From an uncultured Prochlorococcus sp. (GTDB taxonomy: Bacteria > Cyanobacteriota > Cyanobacteriia > PCC-6307 > Cyanobiaceae): a stretch of 52,004 bases of DNA. The notes beneath the pieces were generated by a model that saw only the letters and a program-made list of their open reading frames with translations, had not been told where the DNA came from and did no database searches. The translations under genes and the position numbers were made by a program. The stretch is taken from contig CACGDL010000006.1 of NCBI GenBank assembly GCA_902571795.1, forward strand, positions 1-52,004, in the 5' to 3' direction. Of the stretch, positions 1 through 9,159 are shown piece by piece. Numbering within the stretch: the first letter of the stretch is position 1; each line of letters starts with the position of its first letter.

Positions 1-988
1 ATAACTTATATCTAAGAAATTTTGAATAATAAGAATTGCCAAATGCTATTAGATTTTTTTTATTTAAAATTGCTTCCAAGCCAGTTGTAGAGTTGATTGT
101 AAAAACTAATTTTGACCAATTTAAATCTTCCTTGAAATTTTTTGAATTACTACTCTCTAAATTAATGAATTTTTTCAAATAATCTTCAAGTGATATTTTA
201 TTTTTTGGATGGTTTCTAACTCTAAATTTAAATAAATCAAAATAATTATTTTCTAAGTTTTCGATAATAAAATCTAAAAAATCAATTGTTGAAAAGAAAG
301 GCGAGAATAATTTGATATTACTATCAAAATTTACTTGTAATGTTATTAATGCATTTTGAATTAGTTTATATTCAGTAAATTCATACTTAATAAGTTCTTC
401 TAAAGATAAAAAAACTCTTTTATCTTCTTCGATAAAGCTCATTTCATCAGATTCAGCAAAAGCGTTAACACCAACTTTATTAATAAAAAGTGAGTTAGGA
501 TACAATCCATTTTCCCAAAATAATATATTCAAATTGTTCAAATAAGATGCTGTTAGCAAGCTATAAGCGCTTACTGAAAAACCATTTAATATTAAACTAT
601 GAGTAATTTCATAGCGCTCAATTAAATCACAAAAAAAACTTTTATATAAATAAATTTGACTATATGGATCGGAATATTTACTGTAAAAAGTCTTATTTAA
701 GTTTTTACTTTTATAAGAAGATAATTTTATTATCTCAGTTAATATTGATTTGTTTATATTTGTTGGAAATATTGAAGAATAATCAATCGAATTATTTTTA
801 TATTGCATAAAAATGCTCCCTTCTATCGAAATAATATTTATTCCCTCTTTTAGGAAATTTTTTACGCTTTTCTCATCTTGAGCAATAAACAAAACTTTAT
901 CAAAATCTTTTAAAAGACTTTCATTTAACATTAAAATCTTTTCTTTTATTCTCATTGAAGAATCAATCCAAATTAAAATATTAGACAT
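1..988 (-). CDS. Capsule polysaccharide synthesis family protein (KpsC/KpsS-like), partial
   Basis: The reading frame opens at an ATG (986-988) and runs off the left edge, giving at least 329 residues without the C-terminus. Near the edge, about residue 298-317, it reads TINSTTGLEAILNKKNLIAF. This fits the STxGxEAxxxxKPxxxFG signature of the capsule-synthesis family, which includes Kdo transferases that build the lipid linker of group 2 capsules. An upstream R-x-R-N-H-P stretch (about residue 260) resembles the basic H-P motif that precedes it in this family. No signal peptide is visible. It starts 7 bases after the stop of the 996-2072 gene, so both are probably co-transcribed. Family membership is moderately sure; the transferred sugar is unknown. 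Confidence 0.7.
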   Translation of the reverse strand, partial: MSNILIWIDSSMRIKEKILMLNESLLKDFDKVLFIAQDEKSVKNFLKEGINIISIEGSIFMQYKNNSIDYSSIFPTNINKSILTEIIKLSSYKSKNLNKTFYSKYSDPYSQIYLYKSFFCDLIERYEITHSLILNGFSVSAYSLLTASYLNNLNILFWENGLYPNSLFINKVGVNAFAESDEMSFIEEDKRVFLSLEELIKYEFTEYKLIQNALITLQVNFDSNIKLFSPFFSTIDFLDFIIENLENNYFDLFKFRVRNHPKNKISLEDYLKKFINLESSNSKNFKEDLNWSKLVFTINSTTGLEAILNKKNLIAFGNSYYSKFLRYKL

Positions 989-995
989 TTACTTT

Positions 996-2072
996 CTAAA
1001 AAATTTTGTAATGACGAATATTACCATGAATTCCAATTCTTAATGACTTATTTTCATTAACTTCTCCTAATGATCTTGAGTGTAATCCTGAAACATCTGC
1101 TATCAATAATGTATTTCTTTTGACGGCAAAAGAATCCAAATTTAAATTCATTTTTAAAAGATCTTTATCATTAAATCTAAGAGAGCCTTCTAATTCACTA
1201 TTAGATGAAAAGTTATTTTTACATTCAGAAGTATAGATATGTTTTTCTTTTAAAAATTTATTAACTTTTTTTGATTCTATTAACATTCTTTCATAAGTTA
1301 GATTATTAGATGATTTTGCATATCTGAAAGCTAAATTATTTTTTACTGAATATGGAAAATACCAAAATTTTAAAGAAGGGAAGAAAGTATCCATATGGCA
1401 GTCTTTTTGGATATCATTAAAACCTTTCATAATCTTTATTTTTTGCCAAAAAGATGATTTTGAAACTAGTGACATTGTCTGAATATAATTAGCCGAAAAA
1501 CCTAAGTCGTAAATTTTATCTACAATTTTATTTAATACAAAACTAGAGTTCTTATTCCTTTTTGGGAAATAATTTAAAACAGAGAAGAATTTATTGTTAT
1601 ACCTAATAGTATTAGTTTCTCCTTTATTAAGTGCCAAAGGTAGATTATTTAAATCTTCTAATAAAAAATGATAAGGATCTTTGCTTAAAAAATCATTAAT
1701 TATAATTAATCCATTTTTATTAATTTCCTTAATATTAAAATTATTGAATTTCCTCTGTCTTTTATAGACTTTAATTCGACTTAAAATAGATCTGAGAATC
1801 CATAGATGTTTGTCTTTTAAATTATATTCATTTATAAATGATGAAGAAATATGTTTATTTTTAACTTTAAATAAATTTAAATTAATTGCTTTTGTTCCAG
1901 TAATTATTTGCTCTAAGGAATTTATTATGTTCTTGTCAGCTTTATTAGTTTCTGAAAATTCGTAATTTCTTAAAAGATCTAATATAGACTTAATTTCTTC
2001 CAGACTATAAGAAGAGTGATCTTTCAAGAAAGAAAAAGAATGATTAAGTAGCTTCTCTGTATAATCTGACAA
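996..2072 (-). CDS. Phytanoyl-CoA dioxygenase-like 2OG-Fe(II) oxygenase
   Basis: A 358-residue protein whose C-terminal half carries the facial triad of non-haem iron, 2-oxoglutarate-dependent oxygenases: H226-x-D228 in CHMDTFFPSLKFWYF and H331 in VSGLHSRSL, with R346 placed to bind 2-oxoglutarate. The 'HMDTFFPSLKFWYF' context is that of the PhyH group often found in carbohydrate and natural-product clusters. The N-terminal 120 residues match nothing I know. The start appears to be TTG; no in-frame ATG lies between it and the upstream stop. It precedes the capsule-synthesis-like gene by 7 bases, so a sugar or lipid hydroxylation is likely, but the substrate cannot be read from the sequence. 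Confidence 0.65.
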   Translation of the reverse strand: MSDYTEKLLNHSFSFLKDHSSYSLEEIKSILDLLRNYEFSETNKADKNIINSLEQIITGTKAINLNLFKVKNKHISSSFINEYNLKDKHLWILRSILSRIKVYKRQRKFNNFNIKEINKNGLIIINDFLSKDPYHFLLEDLNNLPLALNKGETNTIRYNNKFFSVLNYFPKRNKNSSFVLNKIVDKIYDLGFSANYIQTMSLVSKSSFWQKIKIMKGFNDIQKDCHMDTFFPSLKFWYFPYSVKNNLAFRYAKSSNNLTYERMLIESKKVNKFLKEKHIYTSECKNNFSSNSELEGSLRFNDKDLLKMNLNLDSFAVKRNTLLIADVSGLHSRSLGEVNENKSLRIGIHGNIRHYKIF

Positions 2073-2159
2073 AATTATTTCTTTTTTAAATTCATAATAA
2101 CAAATAGATAAGTTGTTTAAATTTTTATTTTTTAAAGCTCATTTATAAATGAAAAAAAT

Positions 2160-3206
2160 TTAATTATTTTTTTTACATAACTGATTATCATTTTCGCACA
2201 TTTCATTAACCAACTCATCAAAAGATATTTTGGGTTCCCAACTAAGAATCTTCTTTGCCTTACTAGAATCACCAAGCAATAAATCAACTTCAGTAGGTCT
2301 GAAACATTTTGGATCAATTCTTATCAAAACTTTATTGCTTTTAGAATCAAATCCTATCTCATCATAACCCTCACCTTTAAAAATGAGATCATAACCAAAC
2401 CATTCTGCTACTTTTATACAAAAATCTCTTACGGATCTTGTATTACCAGATGCGATAACATAATCATCTGGTTCATCTTGTTGCATAATTAACCATTGGG
2501 CATAAACATAGTCCTTAGCATGTCCCCAATCTCTTTTGGAGTTTATATTTCCCAAATAAAGACATTCATCTATTCCATTTTTTATTCTTGCAAATCCTCG
2601 TGTAATTTTTCGAGTTACAAAATTTTCACCCCTTCTTGGTGATTCATGATTAAAAAGGATTCCATTCGAGGCATGCAAACCATATGCTTCTCTATAATTT
2701 CTAATTAGCCAGTATGAATATAATTTTGCAATAGCATAAGGACTTCTAGGTCTAAAAGGAGTTTCCTCATTTTGAGGTATCTCTGCAACTTTCCCATATA
2801 GTTCTGAAGTAGAAGCTTGATAAAATTTAGAATTTAATCTCAATGATCGCATAGACTCTAAAATTCTCAAAGTGCCTAATGCATCAACTTGTGCTGTATA
2901 TTCAGGCATATTAAAACTAATAGCAACATGACTTTGCGCCGCCAAATTATAAATCTCTAAAGGTTTAATATCTTGTATGATTGAATTAATATTGCTTGAG
3001 TCTGTAATATCACCATAATGTAGGAATAAATTAGCAGATTCATTATGTCTATCTTCATAAATATCATCTATTCTGGTTGTATTAAAATAACTTGATCGCC
3101 TTTTAATACCATGAACTTCATAACCTTTTGAGAGTAAAAGTTCAGCTAAATATGAACCATCTTGTCCTGTAATACCAGCTATTAATGCTTTTGGTCTTTT
3201 ATTCAT
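2160..3206 (-). CDS. gmd: GDP-mannose 4,6-dehydratase
   Basis: Converts GDP-D-mannose to GDP-4-keto-6-deoxy-D-mannose with bound NADP, the entry step to GDP-linked deoxy sugars. The 348 residues start with the Rossmann motif [15 protein letters not shown] and the family-typical [12 protein letters not shown]. The catalytic T-S-E (STSELYG) and YxxxK ([12 protein letters not shown]) are present, as are the [10 protein letters not shown] and DWGHAKDYV blocks. Length is near the usual 340-375. The start ATG overlaps the stop of the DegT-fold gene at 3203 by four bases, so the two enzymes are co-translated and gmd probably supplies that enzyme. manC at 6345-7787 can provide its substrate. Confidence 0.95.
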   Translation of the reverse strand: MNKRPKALIAGITGQDGSYLAELLLSKGYEVHGIKRRSSYFNTTRIDDIYEDRHNESANLFLHYGDITDSSNINSIIQDIKPLEIYNLAAQSHVAISFNMPEYTAQVDALGTLRILESMRSLRLNSKFYQASTSELYGKVAEIPQNEETPFRPRSPYAIAKLYSYWLIRNYREAYGLHASNGILFNHESPRRGENFVTRKITRGFARIKNGIDECLYLGNINSKRDWGHAKDYVYAQWLIMQQDEPDDYVIASGNTRSVRDFCIKVAEWFGYDLIFKGEGYDEIGFDSKSNKVLIRIDPKCFRPTEVDLLLGDSSKAKKILSWEPKISFDELVNEMCENDNQLCKKNN

Positions 3207-4387
3207 AAAAATAAATCAAATGATTTCTCAAATGCTTTCACAGCTTCTGATACTTTTGGGAAATAATTACCTATAAAGATACCATTTTCGTGAACCAAAG
3301 TAGAAATTTTTAATTTAGGTATTTCACCTGGGAAGAATTTGGATACGGGATGACTCAATATATTTCCTGTAACTATGGGTCTAGTTTGAAAACCATTTTT
3401 TTCTAATTCTATTTTCAATAAATCTTTATCCCTTTTATTTTTTGCAATAATAGGAAACCCAAAACAGCTAGAAAAATACTTATCTATCTGAGTTGAAAAT
3501 AAATTTTGATATTTATTTAAAATTATTGAAAATTCACCTGATATAGTTCTTTTAATCGAAATAATATCATCTAATTTAGGTAGCTGAGAAATTCCTAATT
3601 GAGAATTTATTTCGGTAGTTCTTAAATTAAAACCTGGTAATAAAAACAAAAAATCATCAGGTAAGTATTCATAATTTTTATTAGTAATATTTTCGGAATA
3701 AAATCTAGAATTCTGGTTAATATCTCTGGCCCAACCATGCGATCTTAATGAAACCAATAAATCTCTAAAATATTCATTATTAGTCAAAACAAATCCGCCT
3801 TCAATCGTAGAGATATGGTGGCTCATATAAGTACTTTGAGAGGACATCAAACCAAAAGTACCAGTATATTTAGAATCATATTTTGCACCCATACTTTCGC
3901 AATTATCTTCTAGTAATATCAAATTATGTTGCTTACATATGTCTAACAATTCTTTAAATTCGCAAGGATGACCCAAAAGATTGACTGCAAAAATGCATTT
4001 TGTCTTTTCATTAATTACATTTTTAATAGATTCAATAGATATGTTTAGAGTATCTTTATCAATGTCGACAATTCTAGGAACTAATCCCAACTGAATTAGA
4101 GGAGAGTATGTGGTCATCCAAGATACCGCAGGTACTATAACTTCATCTCCTCTTCTTAGTTTTAAAGATTGATCTTTTGAATAAATTAAGGCACTTATCA
4201 TTAAAAGATTCGCACTCGAACCAGAATTTACAGCAACTGCATACTTAGAATTAAAAAATTCGCTTAATCTAAACTCATAATTTTGCGTAATTTTTCCTTG
4301 AGTTAGAAAACCCTCCCTAAACACTTTAGAGATCAGTATTTCATCATTTTTACTGAAGGTATTATATGCTAATGGAAATTTAAACAT
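3203..4387 (-). CDS. DegT/DnrJ-fold PLP enzyme with His for Lys, likely GDP-4-keto-6-deoxymannose 3-dehydratase (ColD-like)
   Basis: A 394-residue member of the DegT/DnrJ/EryC1/StrS fold, with NSGSSANL (about 54-61), the PLP-facing [10 protein letters not shown] (about 158-167) and [14 protein letters not shown] (185-198). In aminotransferases the last motif has a lysine that forms the PLP aldimine; here that position is H190. This substitution is the known hallmark of ColD and of the ascarylose E1 enzyme, which remove the C3 hydroxyl instead of transferring an amine. Pairing with gmd by a four-base overlap supports GDP-4-keto-6-deoxymannose as substrate and a 3,6-dideoxyhexose such as colitose as product. 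A clear ColC-type epimerase/reductase is not seen next to it. Confidence 0.85.
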   Translation of the reverse strand: MFKFPLAYNTFSKNDEILISKVFREGFLTQGKITQNYEFRLSEFFNSKYAVAVNSGSSANLLMISALIYSKDQSLKLRRGDEVIVPAVSWMTTYSPLIQLGLVPRIVDIDKDTLNISIESIKNVINEKTKCIFAVNLLGHPCEFKELLDICKQHNLILLEDNCESMGAKYDSKYTGTFGLMSSQSTYMSHHISTIEGGFVLTNNEYFRDLLVSLRSHGWARDINQNSRFYSENITNKNYEYLPDDFLFLLPGFNLRTTEINSQLGISQLPKLDDIISIKRTISGEFSIILNKYQNLFSTQIDKYFSSCFGFPIIAKNKRDKDLLKIELEKNGFQTRPIVTGNILSHPVSKFFPGEIPKLKISTLVHENGIFIGNYFPKVSEAVKAFEKSFDLFL

Positions 4388-4622
4388 AAGTAAATTTTAC
4401 TTTTTCGTATAGAGTAATAATGTTTAGGTTATAAAAAATTTTTTAAAATTAACATTAGATTACTTGAAAACTTATAGACTAGATATTTTTTTGTTTGATT
4501 TATTTAAAAGAATTTTCTGGATTTATTTCTCAATCACTATGAAATAAAAATATTACCAATCAAAAAAATAATTTTTACCAAGATGTTTATTTCTTTTAAA
4601 AAAATCAATCCGAAAATTTAGT

Positions 4623-4628
4623 TATAAT
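4623..4628 (+). promoter_or_regulatory. Candidate -10 element (TATAAT)
   Basis: A consensus TATAAT lies 24 bases before the TTG start of the 4652 gene, inside the 264-base AT-rich region that separates it from the divergent DegT-fold gene. No good -35 is visible 17 bases upstream. In such AT-rich DNA chance matches are frequent. Confidence 0.35.
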
Positions 4629-4651
4629 TTAGTGAATTTATACTTAAACTA

Positions 4652-5422
4652 TTGGAAAATCTTGCTATTCTAGTTGCCTCCTTCGACAAAGTTCAAGATA
4701 TCCTAATGTTATGGGATAAAAAAGTTTATAAAAAAAAAATAAAGGTGTTTAGAAAATTTAATTTATATTATGGTTTAAATTTTAAAGCCCAAAATAAATT
4801 AAAAACTTTTAATAAAAATATTTTATATTCCGAAACTCTTAATTGGAGTTTATCATTAGAAAGATGGATTAATCTGATTGATAGTCAATATATACTTATT
4901 TTACTTGATGACCATATAATTAAAAATTTTTCATTAACATCTTTGGAATCAATCATTAAAGATATAAATAAGAATAAGGTCTTATATGCTCCCTTAACAT
5001 ACGGAACAAATATTCTGAGCAATATAGTAAATATAAAAAAATTTATAAAAGGGAAAGTATTAGATGGTAAATATAGTATTAATCTTCAACCTGCAATCTG
5101 GGAAAAAAGTTCTTTATTGAGATTATTAAAAAAAACAAATACCCCATGGGATTTTGAGCTTTCTTCTTCACTAGAATACAAAAGAAATAAATTTAATGCT
5201 TATTTTTACATCACTAAAAATATTCTTTTCTATGAACAATATATCGAAAGAGGTAAAGTATACCCTAGAAGATTTTATAATATATTCAACTCAGATTATA
5301 GACTTTTAACCAATAGATCACCGCTCGAATTTAAAAGAAGATTTGTTTCACATATAGGTTTCATTTACAAAATTTTTAAAGAATTTATAAATACCTTAAT
5401 TTCTTTAATAATTTATGATTAA
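4652..5422 (+). CDS. Glycosyltransferase-like protein of unknown specificity
   Basis: 256 residues, starting at TTG 4652; no ATG lies between it and the in-frame stop at 4625. The N-terminus LAILVASFDKVQDILMLWDK resembles a family of surface-polysaccharide proteins that begin 'LV-S-DKY-D-W', and the segment YILILLDDHII (about residues 76-86) looks like the DxD-type nucleotide-sugar site after a beta strand. A second conserved-looking stretch is NLQPAIWEKSSLLRLLK. The C-terminal 40 residues are basic and then hydrophobic, suggesting peripheral membrane attachment. It converges on the next gene with stop codons directly abutting (TAA/TTA). Transferase function is inferred; donor and acceptor are unknown. 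Confidence 0.6.
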   Translation: MENLAILVASFDKVQDILMLWDKKVYKKKIKVFRKFNLYYGLNFKAQNKLKTFNKNILYSETLNWSLSLERWINLIDSQYILILLDDHIIKNFSLTSLESIIKDINKNKVLYAPLTYGTNILSNIVNIKKFIKGKVLDGKYSINLQPAIWEKSSLLRLLKKTNTPWDFELSSSLEYKRNKFNAYFYITKNILFYEQYIERGKVYPRRFYNIFNSDYRLLTNRSPLEFKRRFVSHIGFIYKIFKEFINTLISLIIYD

Positions 5423-6223
5423 TTAAAACTTTATTTTTTTTCTTTGGTCTTGTGTATAAATCGCAATTTGGAAGAATCCTCTTATAAAAATTTTGAATAT
5501 TACTACGATAAAGTTTTTACTTTCTAAAGAATATACATTATAAATCCATTTGATAGCTTTTATTTTATTACTTGATAATGAATCATTAGAAATATTATAT
5601 ATTGCATTTGGTTGATCATCTACAAAAATTGTATTACTTGGTATTCGCCTAATTAACTCTCTCCAAAATATGTAATCCTCATGATAGAAAGGTTGAAATC
5701 TTATAGTTGAAACCTCACTTAGTCTTACACAAGAAGTCAACATAGGAACAGGATTAATGAAATTAATTACTTTTTTTACACCAAATAAAATCATTGGATT
5801 TCTAATAGTGCTGTAATCTTTTTCTGCTTTATATCGATAATAGGATGAAAATAATAAATTAAGTTTTTTGTTTTCTGATAACAATTCAAATTGTCTTAAT
5901 AATTTGTTTGGCAACCATAAGTCATCTATATCTAAAAAACAAACATATTTACCTCTAGCATTATCTAATCCAATATTTCTTGATTTATAAGGACTATTTA
6001 ATAACTTTCTCTCTTTATTCCTAATAATTATAAAACGCTTATCATTATGGGTTTTCAACTTTAGTATTTTATATGAATCATCTTGACTATCATCAACCAC
6101 AACAATTGCTTCCCATCCATTAAATATTTGACTTTTAAGGCAGTTTATATATTTATCTATAAACTTACTACCATCTTTGACAGGAGTAATTATTGAAAAA
6201 ATAATTTTTTCTTCAACTTCCAT
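5423..6223 (-). CDS. Family 2 glycosyltransferase
   Basis: A 266-residue GT-A protein starting FSIITPVKDGSKFIDKYINC, the classic GT2 N-terminus, followed by VVVDDSQDDS (first acidic site, about residues 40-49), SRNIGLDNARGKYVCFLDID and the DIDD metal and nucleotide-binding site at about residue 98. A basic C-terminus (QDQRKKIKF) with a short hydrophobic stretch suggests association with the inner membrane. It probably adds one sugar to the lipid-linked repeat unit. Its stop abuts that of the convergent 4652 gene. Sugar specificity cannot be deduced. Confidence 0.88.
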   Translation of the reverse strand: MEVEEKIIFSIITPVKDGSKFIDKYINCLKSQIFNGWEAIVVVDDSQDDSYKILKLKTHNDKRFIIIRNKERKLLNSPYKSRNIGLDNARGKYVCFLDIDDLWLPNKLLRQFELLSENKKLNLLFSSYYRYKAEKDYSTIRNPMILFGVKKVINFINPVPMLTSCVRLSEVSTIRFQPFYHEDYIFWRELIRRIPSNTIFVDDQPNAIYNISNDSLSSNKIKAIKWIYNVYSLESKNFIVVIFKIFIRGFFQIAIYTQDQRKKIKF

Positions 6224-6344
6224 TTTTTAAAAAATTCTATATAAATATACCAGTTATAGATATATTTTAATGAACTAATTAAAATTCTAGAATTACAGTA
6301 TTTATTTTTTTTAATTTTTAAAAACCTAAAAATAATTTTAGTAT

Positions 6345-7787
6345 TTATGAATTTCTTCTACCATAATTATCATCATATCTAATTATATCATCTTCTCCAA
6401 GATAAGAACCGCTTTGAACCTCAATTAATACTAAGGGTTGTTTCCCTGGGTTTGATAATCTATGTTTAAATCCAAGAGGGATATAGGTACTTTGATTTTC
6501 TTTCAAGATTTTCTTTTCTCCCTCTAATTCTACTAGTGCTATTCCAGAAACAACAATCCAATGCTCAGTTCTAAATTTATGTTTTTGCAAGGACAAAGAA
6601 GCTCCAGGATTTACATTAATTTTTTTTACTTGCCATCCTTTATCATCTGCAATTGATAAGTAACTGCCCCATGGTCTAAATACTTTTTTATGCATGTTTG
6701 CCTCGGGAATATTATCTTCATTTAGTTTTTTAACTATCTCTTTCAAATCTTGAGAGAATTCCTTTTTCATTACCAAAACCGCGTCATTAGTTTCAATTAT
6801 TATTAAATTATCTATCCCTGAACAAACTATTAATCTATTCTCACCCTTTACAAAGGTATTACTAACTTTATTTAAATAAACTTTTCCTGAAATAGTATTT
6901 CCTTCTTTATCTTTTTTTGACTCTTTCCATAAGGAATCCCAATTACCCAAATCATTCCATCCAACTTGCATTGGCATTACAATCCCTTGATTTGTTTTTT
7001 CCATAACCGCTACATCGATCGAGATATCAGGACATTCGCTAAAGGAATCTTTGTCTAGTCTCATAAATTCAAGATCTTTGTATCCTTTTTTTAAAGATTT
7101 TTCGCAAGATGATAATACTTCCGGCGCATATTTCTTGATTTCTCTGAGTATTGTGCTTGCTTTAAATAAGAAAATTCCACTATTCCATAAATATCTTTTA
7201 TCTTGTAGAAACTTTTTAGCTCTTTTCAAATCTGGTTTTTCTATGAATTTATTAATTTTCAACCCTAAATCATTTTTTTCATCAAATACTCGATGAGCCT
7301 CAATATAGCCGTATCCAGTTTCTGGGGAAATTGGGGGAATTCCAAAAGTTACTAATTGTCCATTTCTACTAAATGAAATTCCATTTTGAACAACTTTTCT
7401 AAAGGTATCTTCATTTTTTATTAAATGATCCGAAGAGAGAACAAGCAAATGAGGATCTTCTCCTTGTTCAATTGTTTTAAGAGCAGAAATTATAACTGCG
7501 GGTGCTGTATTTCTGCCGTGAGGTTCTAATATTATTGATCTTGGGATTATTTCTTTTGCACGCATTTGCTCAGCGACTATAAATCTATGTTCTTGATTAC
7601 AAATGATCAGAGGCGCGAGTAGGTTTTTCAGGCCAGATAACCTTGTAACTGTCTCTTGCAAAAAAGTATTATCTTTTTCTTGAATTAGAGATAAGAATTG
7701 CTTGGGATAACTAGGCCTTGATAAAGGCCAAAGACGAGTACCACTTCCTCCGCAAAGGACAACTGGAACTATAAAATCATCGAGCAT
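6345..7787 (-). CDS. manC: Mannose-1-phosphate guanylyltransferase / mannose-6-phosphate isomerase
   Basis: Bifunctional type II enzyme making GDP-mannose, the substrate of the gmd product. The N-terminal nucleotidyltransferase carries VVLCGGSGTRLWPLSR and YPKQFLSL; FIEKPDLKRAKKFL is the second active-site block. The C-terminal cupin has RPWGSYLSI and SLQKHKFRTEHWIVVSG, the metal-binding region of the isomerase. About 480 residues, the usual size. The frame is open to a GTG at 7832, but the ATG at 7785-7787 (MLDDFIVPVVLCGG) fits the family start better, so I use it. The gene stands alone between about 120 and 210 bases of noncoding DNA. Confidence 0.93.
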   Translation of the reverse strand: MLDDFIVPVVLCGGSGTRLWPLSRPSYPKQFLSLIQEKDNTFLQETVTRLSGLKNLLAPLIICNQEHRFIVAEQMRAKEIIPRSIILEPHGRNTAPAVIISALKTIEQGEDPHLLVLSSDHLIKNEDTFRKVVQNGISFSRNGQLVTFGIPPISPETGYGYIEAHRVFDEKNDLGLKINKFIEKPDLKRAKKFLQDKRYLWNSGIFLFKASTILREIKKYAPEVLSSCEKSLKKGYKDLEFMRLDKDSFSECPDISIDVAVMEKTNQGIVMPMQVGWNDLGNWDSLWKESKKDKEGNTISGKVYLNKVSNTFVKGENRLIVCSGIDNLIIIETNDAVLVMKKEFSQDLKEIVKKLNEDNIPEANMHKKVFRPWGSYLSIADDKGWQVKKINVNPGASLSLQKHKFRTEHWIVVSGIALVELEGEKKILKENQSTYIPLGFKHRLSNPGKQPLVLIEVQSGSYLGEDDIIRYDDNYGRRNS

Positions 7788-7995
7788 ATAAGCATTACCT
7801 GTTTTACTAAATACATTTTTGTTAACAAACACAACTTAATAATTAATATAAATTAAAACACTTAATTTTAAAAAGTAAATTATTAATAATATTTTAAACA
7901 GTATTAATAAAAAACTTAAAATTTTTGTTCCTAATTTAAATAATTAAATATTCAAAATACTAGAAAATAAAAAACTCTTTATTTTTTAATTAGTT

Positions 7996-9048
7996 TTAAT
8001 ATCCATCTGGATTTAACTTCTTCCATTTCCAGCCATCTCTGCACATATCTTCAATGTTTCGAACAGTATTAATATTCATTTTTGAAATTAATAATGAGTT
8101 ATCTGCAACAACGTATGGTGTATCTCCGATTCGCCTTTTCTCAAAAACAAATGGGACCTTTACATTATTCACTCTCTCAAATACTTTAACCAATTCCAGT
8201 ACAGATGTGCCTAATCCAGTACCAATATTTAATTTCAAATATTGAGAATTACCTTTAGATAATAGTTCAAGAACTTTTATATGGATTTCGGCTAAATCCA
8301 TTACATGTATATAGTCTCGAATAGTTGTTCCATCTGCAGTTGGCCAGTCATTTCCATAAATTTTTAAAATTTTTTGTATTCCTAAAGCGGTATTAGTTAT
8401 CAATGGGAAAATATTATTTGGTATATCTTTAGGATCTTCTCCAAGTAAGCCTGATGAATGGGCGCCTATTGGATTAAAATACCTAAGAGAAGCTAATTTC
8501 CACCTCTTTGCCGAAGATTTGAATAAATCTTTTAAAATTATCTCTATTGTATGTTTTGTATTACCGTAAGGATTAGTAGGACCTATTTTTGATGATTCAT
8601 TCAATAAATATTTTTCATTTGGGACATAAACACTTGCGCTACTACTAAAAACGAGATTATTACAATTAAACTCTGCCATAACTTCCAGCAAATTAATTGT
8701 GCCAATTAAATTATTACGCCAATATAAAAGTGGATTAATAATAGATTCTGAAACAGATTTAAATCCAGCAAAATGTATTACTCCATCAATTTTTTGATTA
8801 TTTTTTTTGATTTTCAAAAAGACATCTCTAATAAAATCTTTATCTCTTAGATTTCCCTTAAAAACTTGCAAATTTGTATTTACACTATTTTTCTTACTAG
8901 TGTAAATTTGAATTATTCTCTCAACTACTTTATTCGAGCTGTTTTCAAAAGAATCAATAATATAAACACAATACCCTTTTTCTAATAAGGCTAAACATGT
9001 ATGACTTCCAATAAAACCAGTACCTCCAGTAACTAAGATATTTTTCAT
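7996..9048 (-). CDS. galE: UDP-glucose 4-epimerase
   Basis: Interconverts UDP-glucose and UDP-galactose, or the N-acetyl forms, with tightly bound NAD. The 350-residue protein starts MKNILVTGGTGFIGSHTCLA, followed by VIHFAGFKSVSESI, the serine-rich SSSASVY strand and the YGNTK catalytic Y-x-x-x-K. LRYFNPIGAHSSGLLGEDP and NLFPLI-like NNIFPLITN are typical GalE blocks. Length is close to the usual 338. It diverges from the UDP-glucose dehydrogenase at 9160 across a 111-base gap, so the two can share regulatory DNA and both draw on the UDP-glucose pool. Confidence 0.93.
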   Translation of the reverse strand: MKNILVTGGTGFIGSHTCLALLEKGYCVYIIDSFENSSNKVVERIIQIYTSKKNSVNTNLQVFKGNLRDKDFIRDVFLKIKKNNQKIDGVIHFAGFKSVSESIINPLLYWRNNLIGTINLLEVMAEFNCNNLVFSSSASVYVPNEKYLLNESSKIGPTNPYGNTKHTIEIILKDLFKSSAKRWKLASLRYFNPIGAHSSGLLGEDPKDIPNNIFPLITNTALGIQKILKIYGNDWPTADGTTIRDYIHVMDLAEIHIKVLELLSKGNSQYLKLNIGTGLGTSVLELVKVFERVNNVKVPFVFEKRRIGDTPYVVADNSLLISKMNINTVRNIEDMCRDGWKWKKLNPDGY

Positions 9049-9113
9049 AAACTTGAATTATTTATAAGGAGCTCAAAATAAAACGTTAGAATTATTTATT
9101 ATGATTTTGTGAT

Positions 9114-9119
9114 TATAAT
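9114..9119 (+). promoter_or_regulatory. Candidate -10 element (TATAAT) for the UDP-glucose dehydrogenase gene
   Basis: A perfect TATAAT sits 41 bases before the ATG at 9160 in the short divergent intergenic region shared with galE. No strong -35 is seen, so this is a sequence-only suggestion. Confidence 0.4.
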
Positions 9120-9159
9120 TAATTGAGGTAGGTTTTTAAAATAGATAAATAAGAAATTC

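Noticed and set aside
7051-7296. Plus-strand 81-codon frame opposite manC
   Set aside because: It lies wholly within the manC coding region on the other strand, has no motif and is explained as a mirror frame of AT-rich coding DNA.
7788-7832. Upstream GTG start for manC adding 15 residues
   Set aside because: The extra residues do not resemble the family N-terminus, while the ATG at 7787 gives a typical ManC start.
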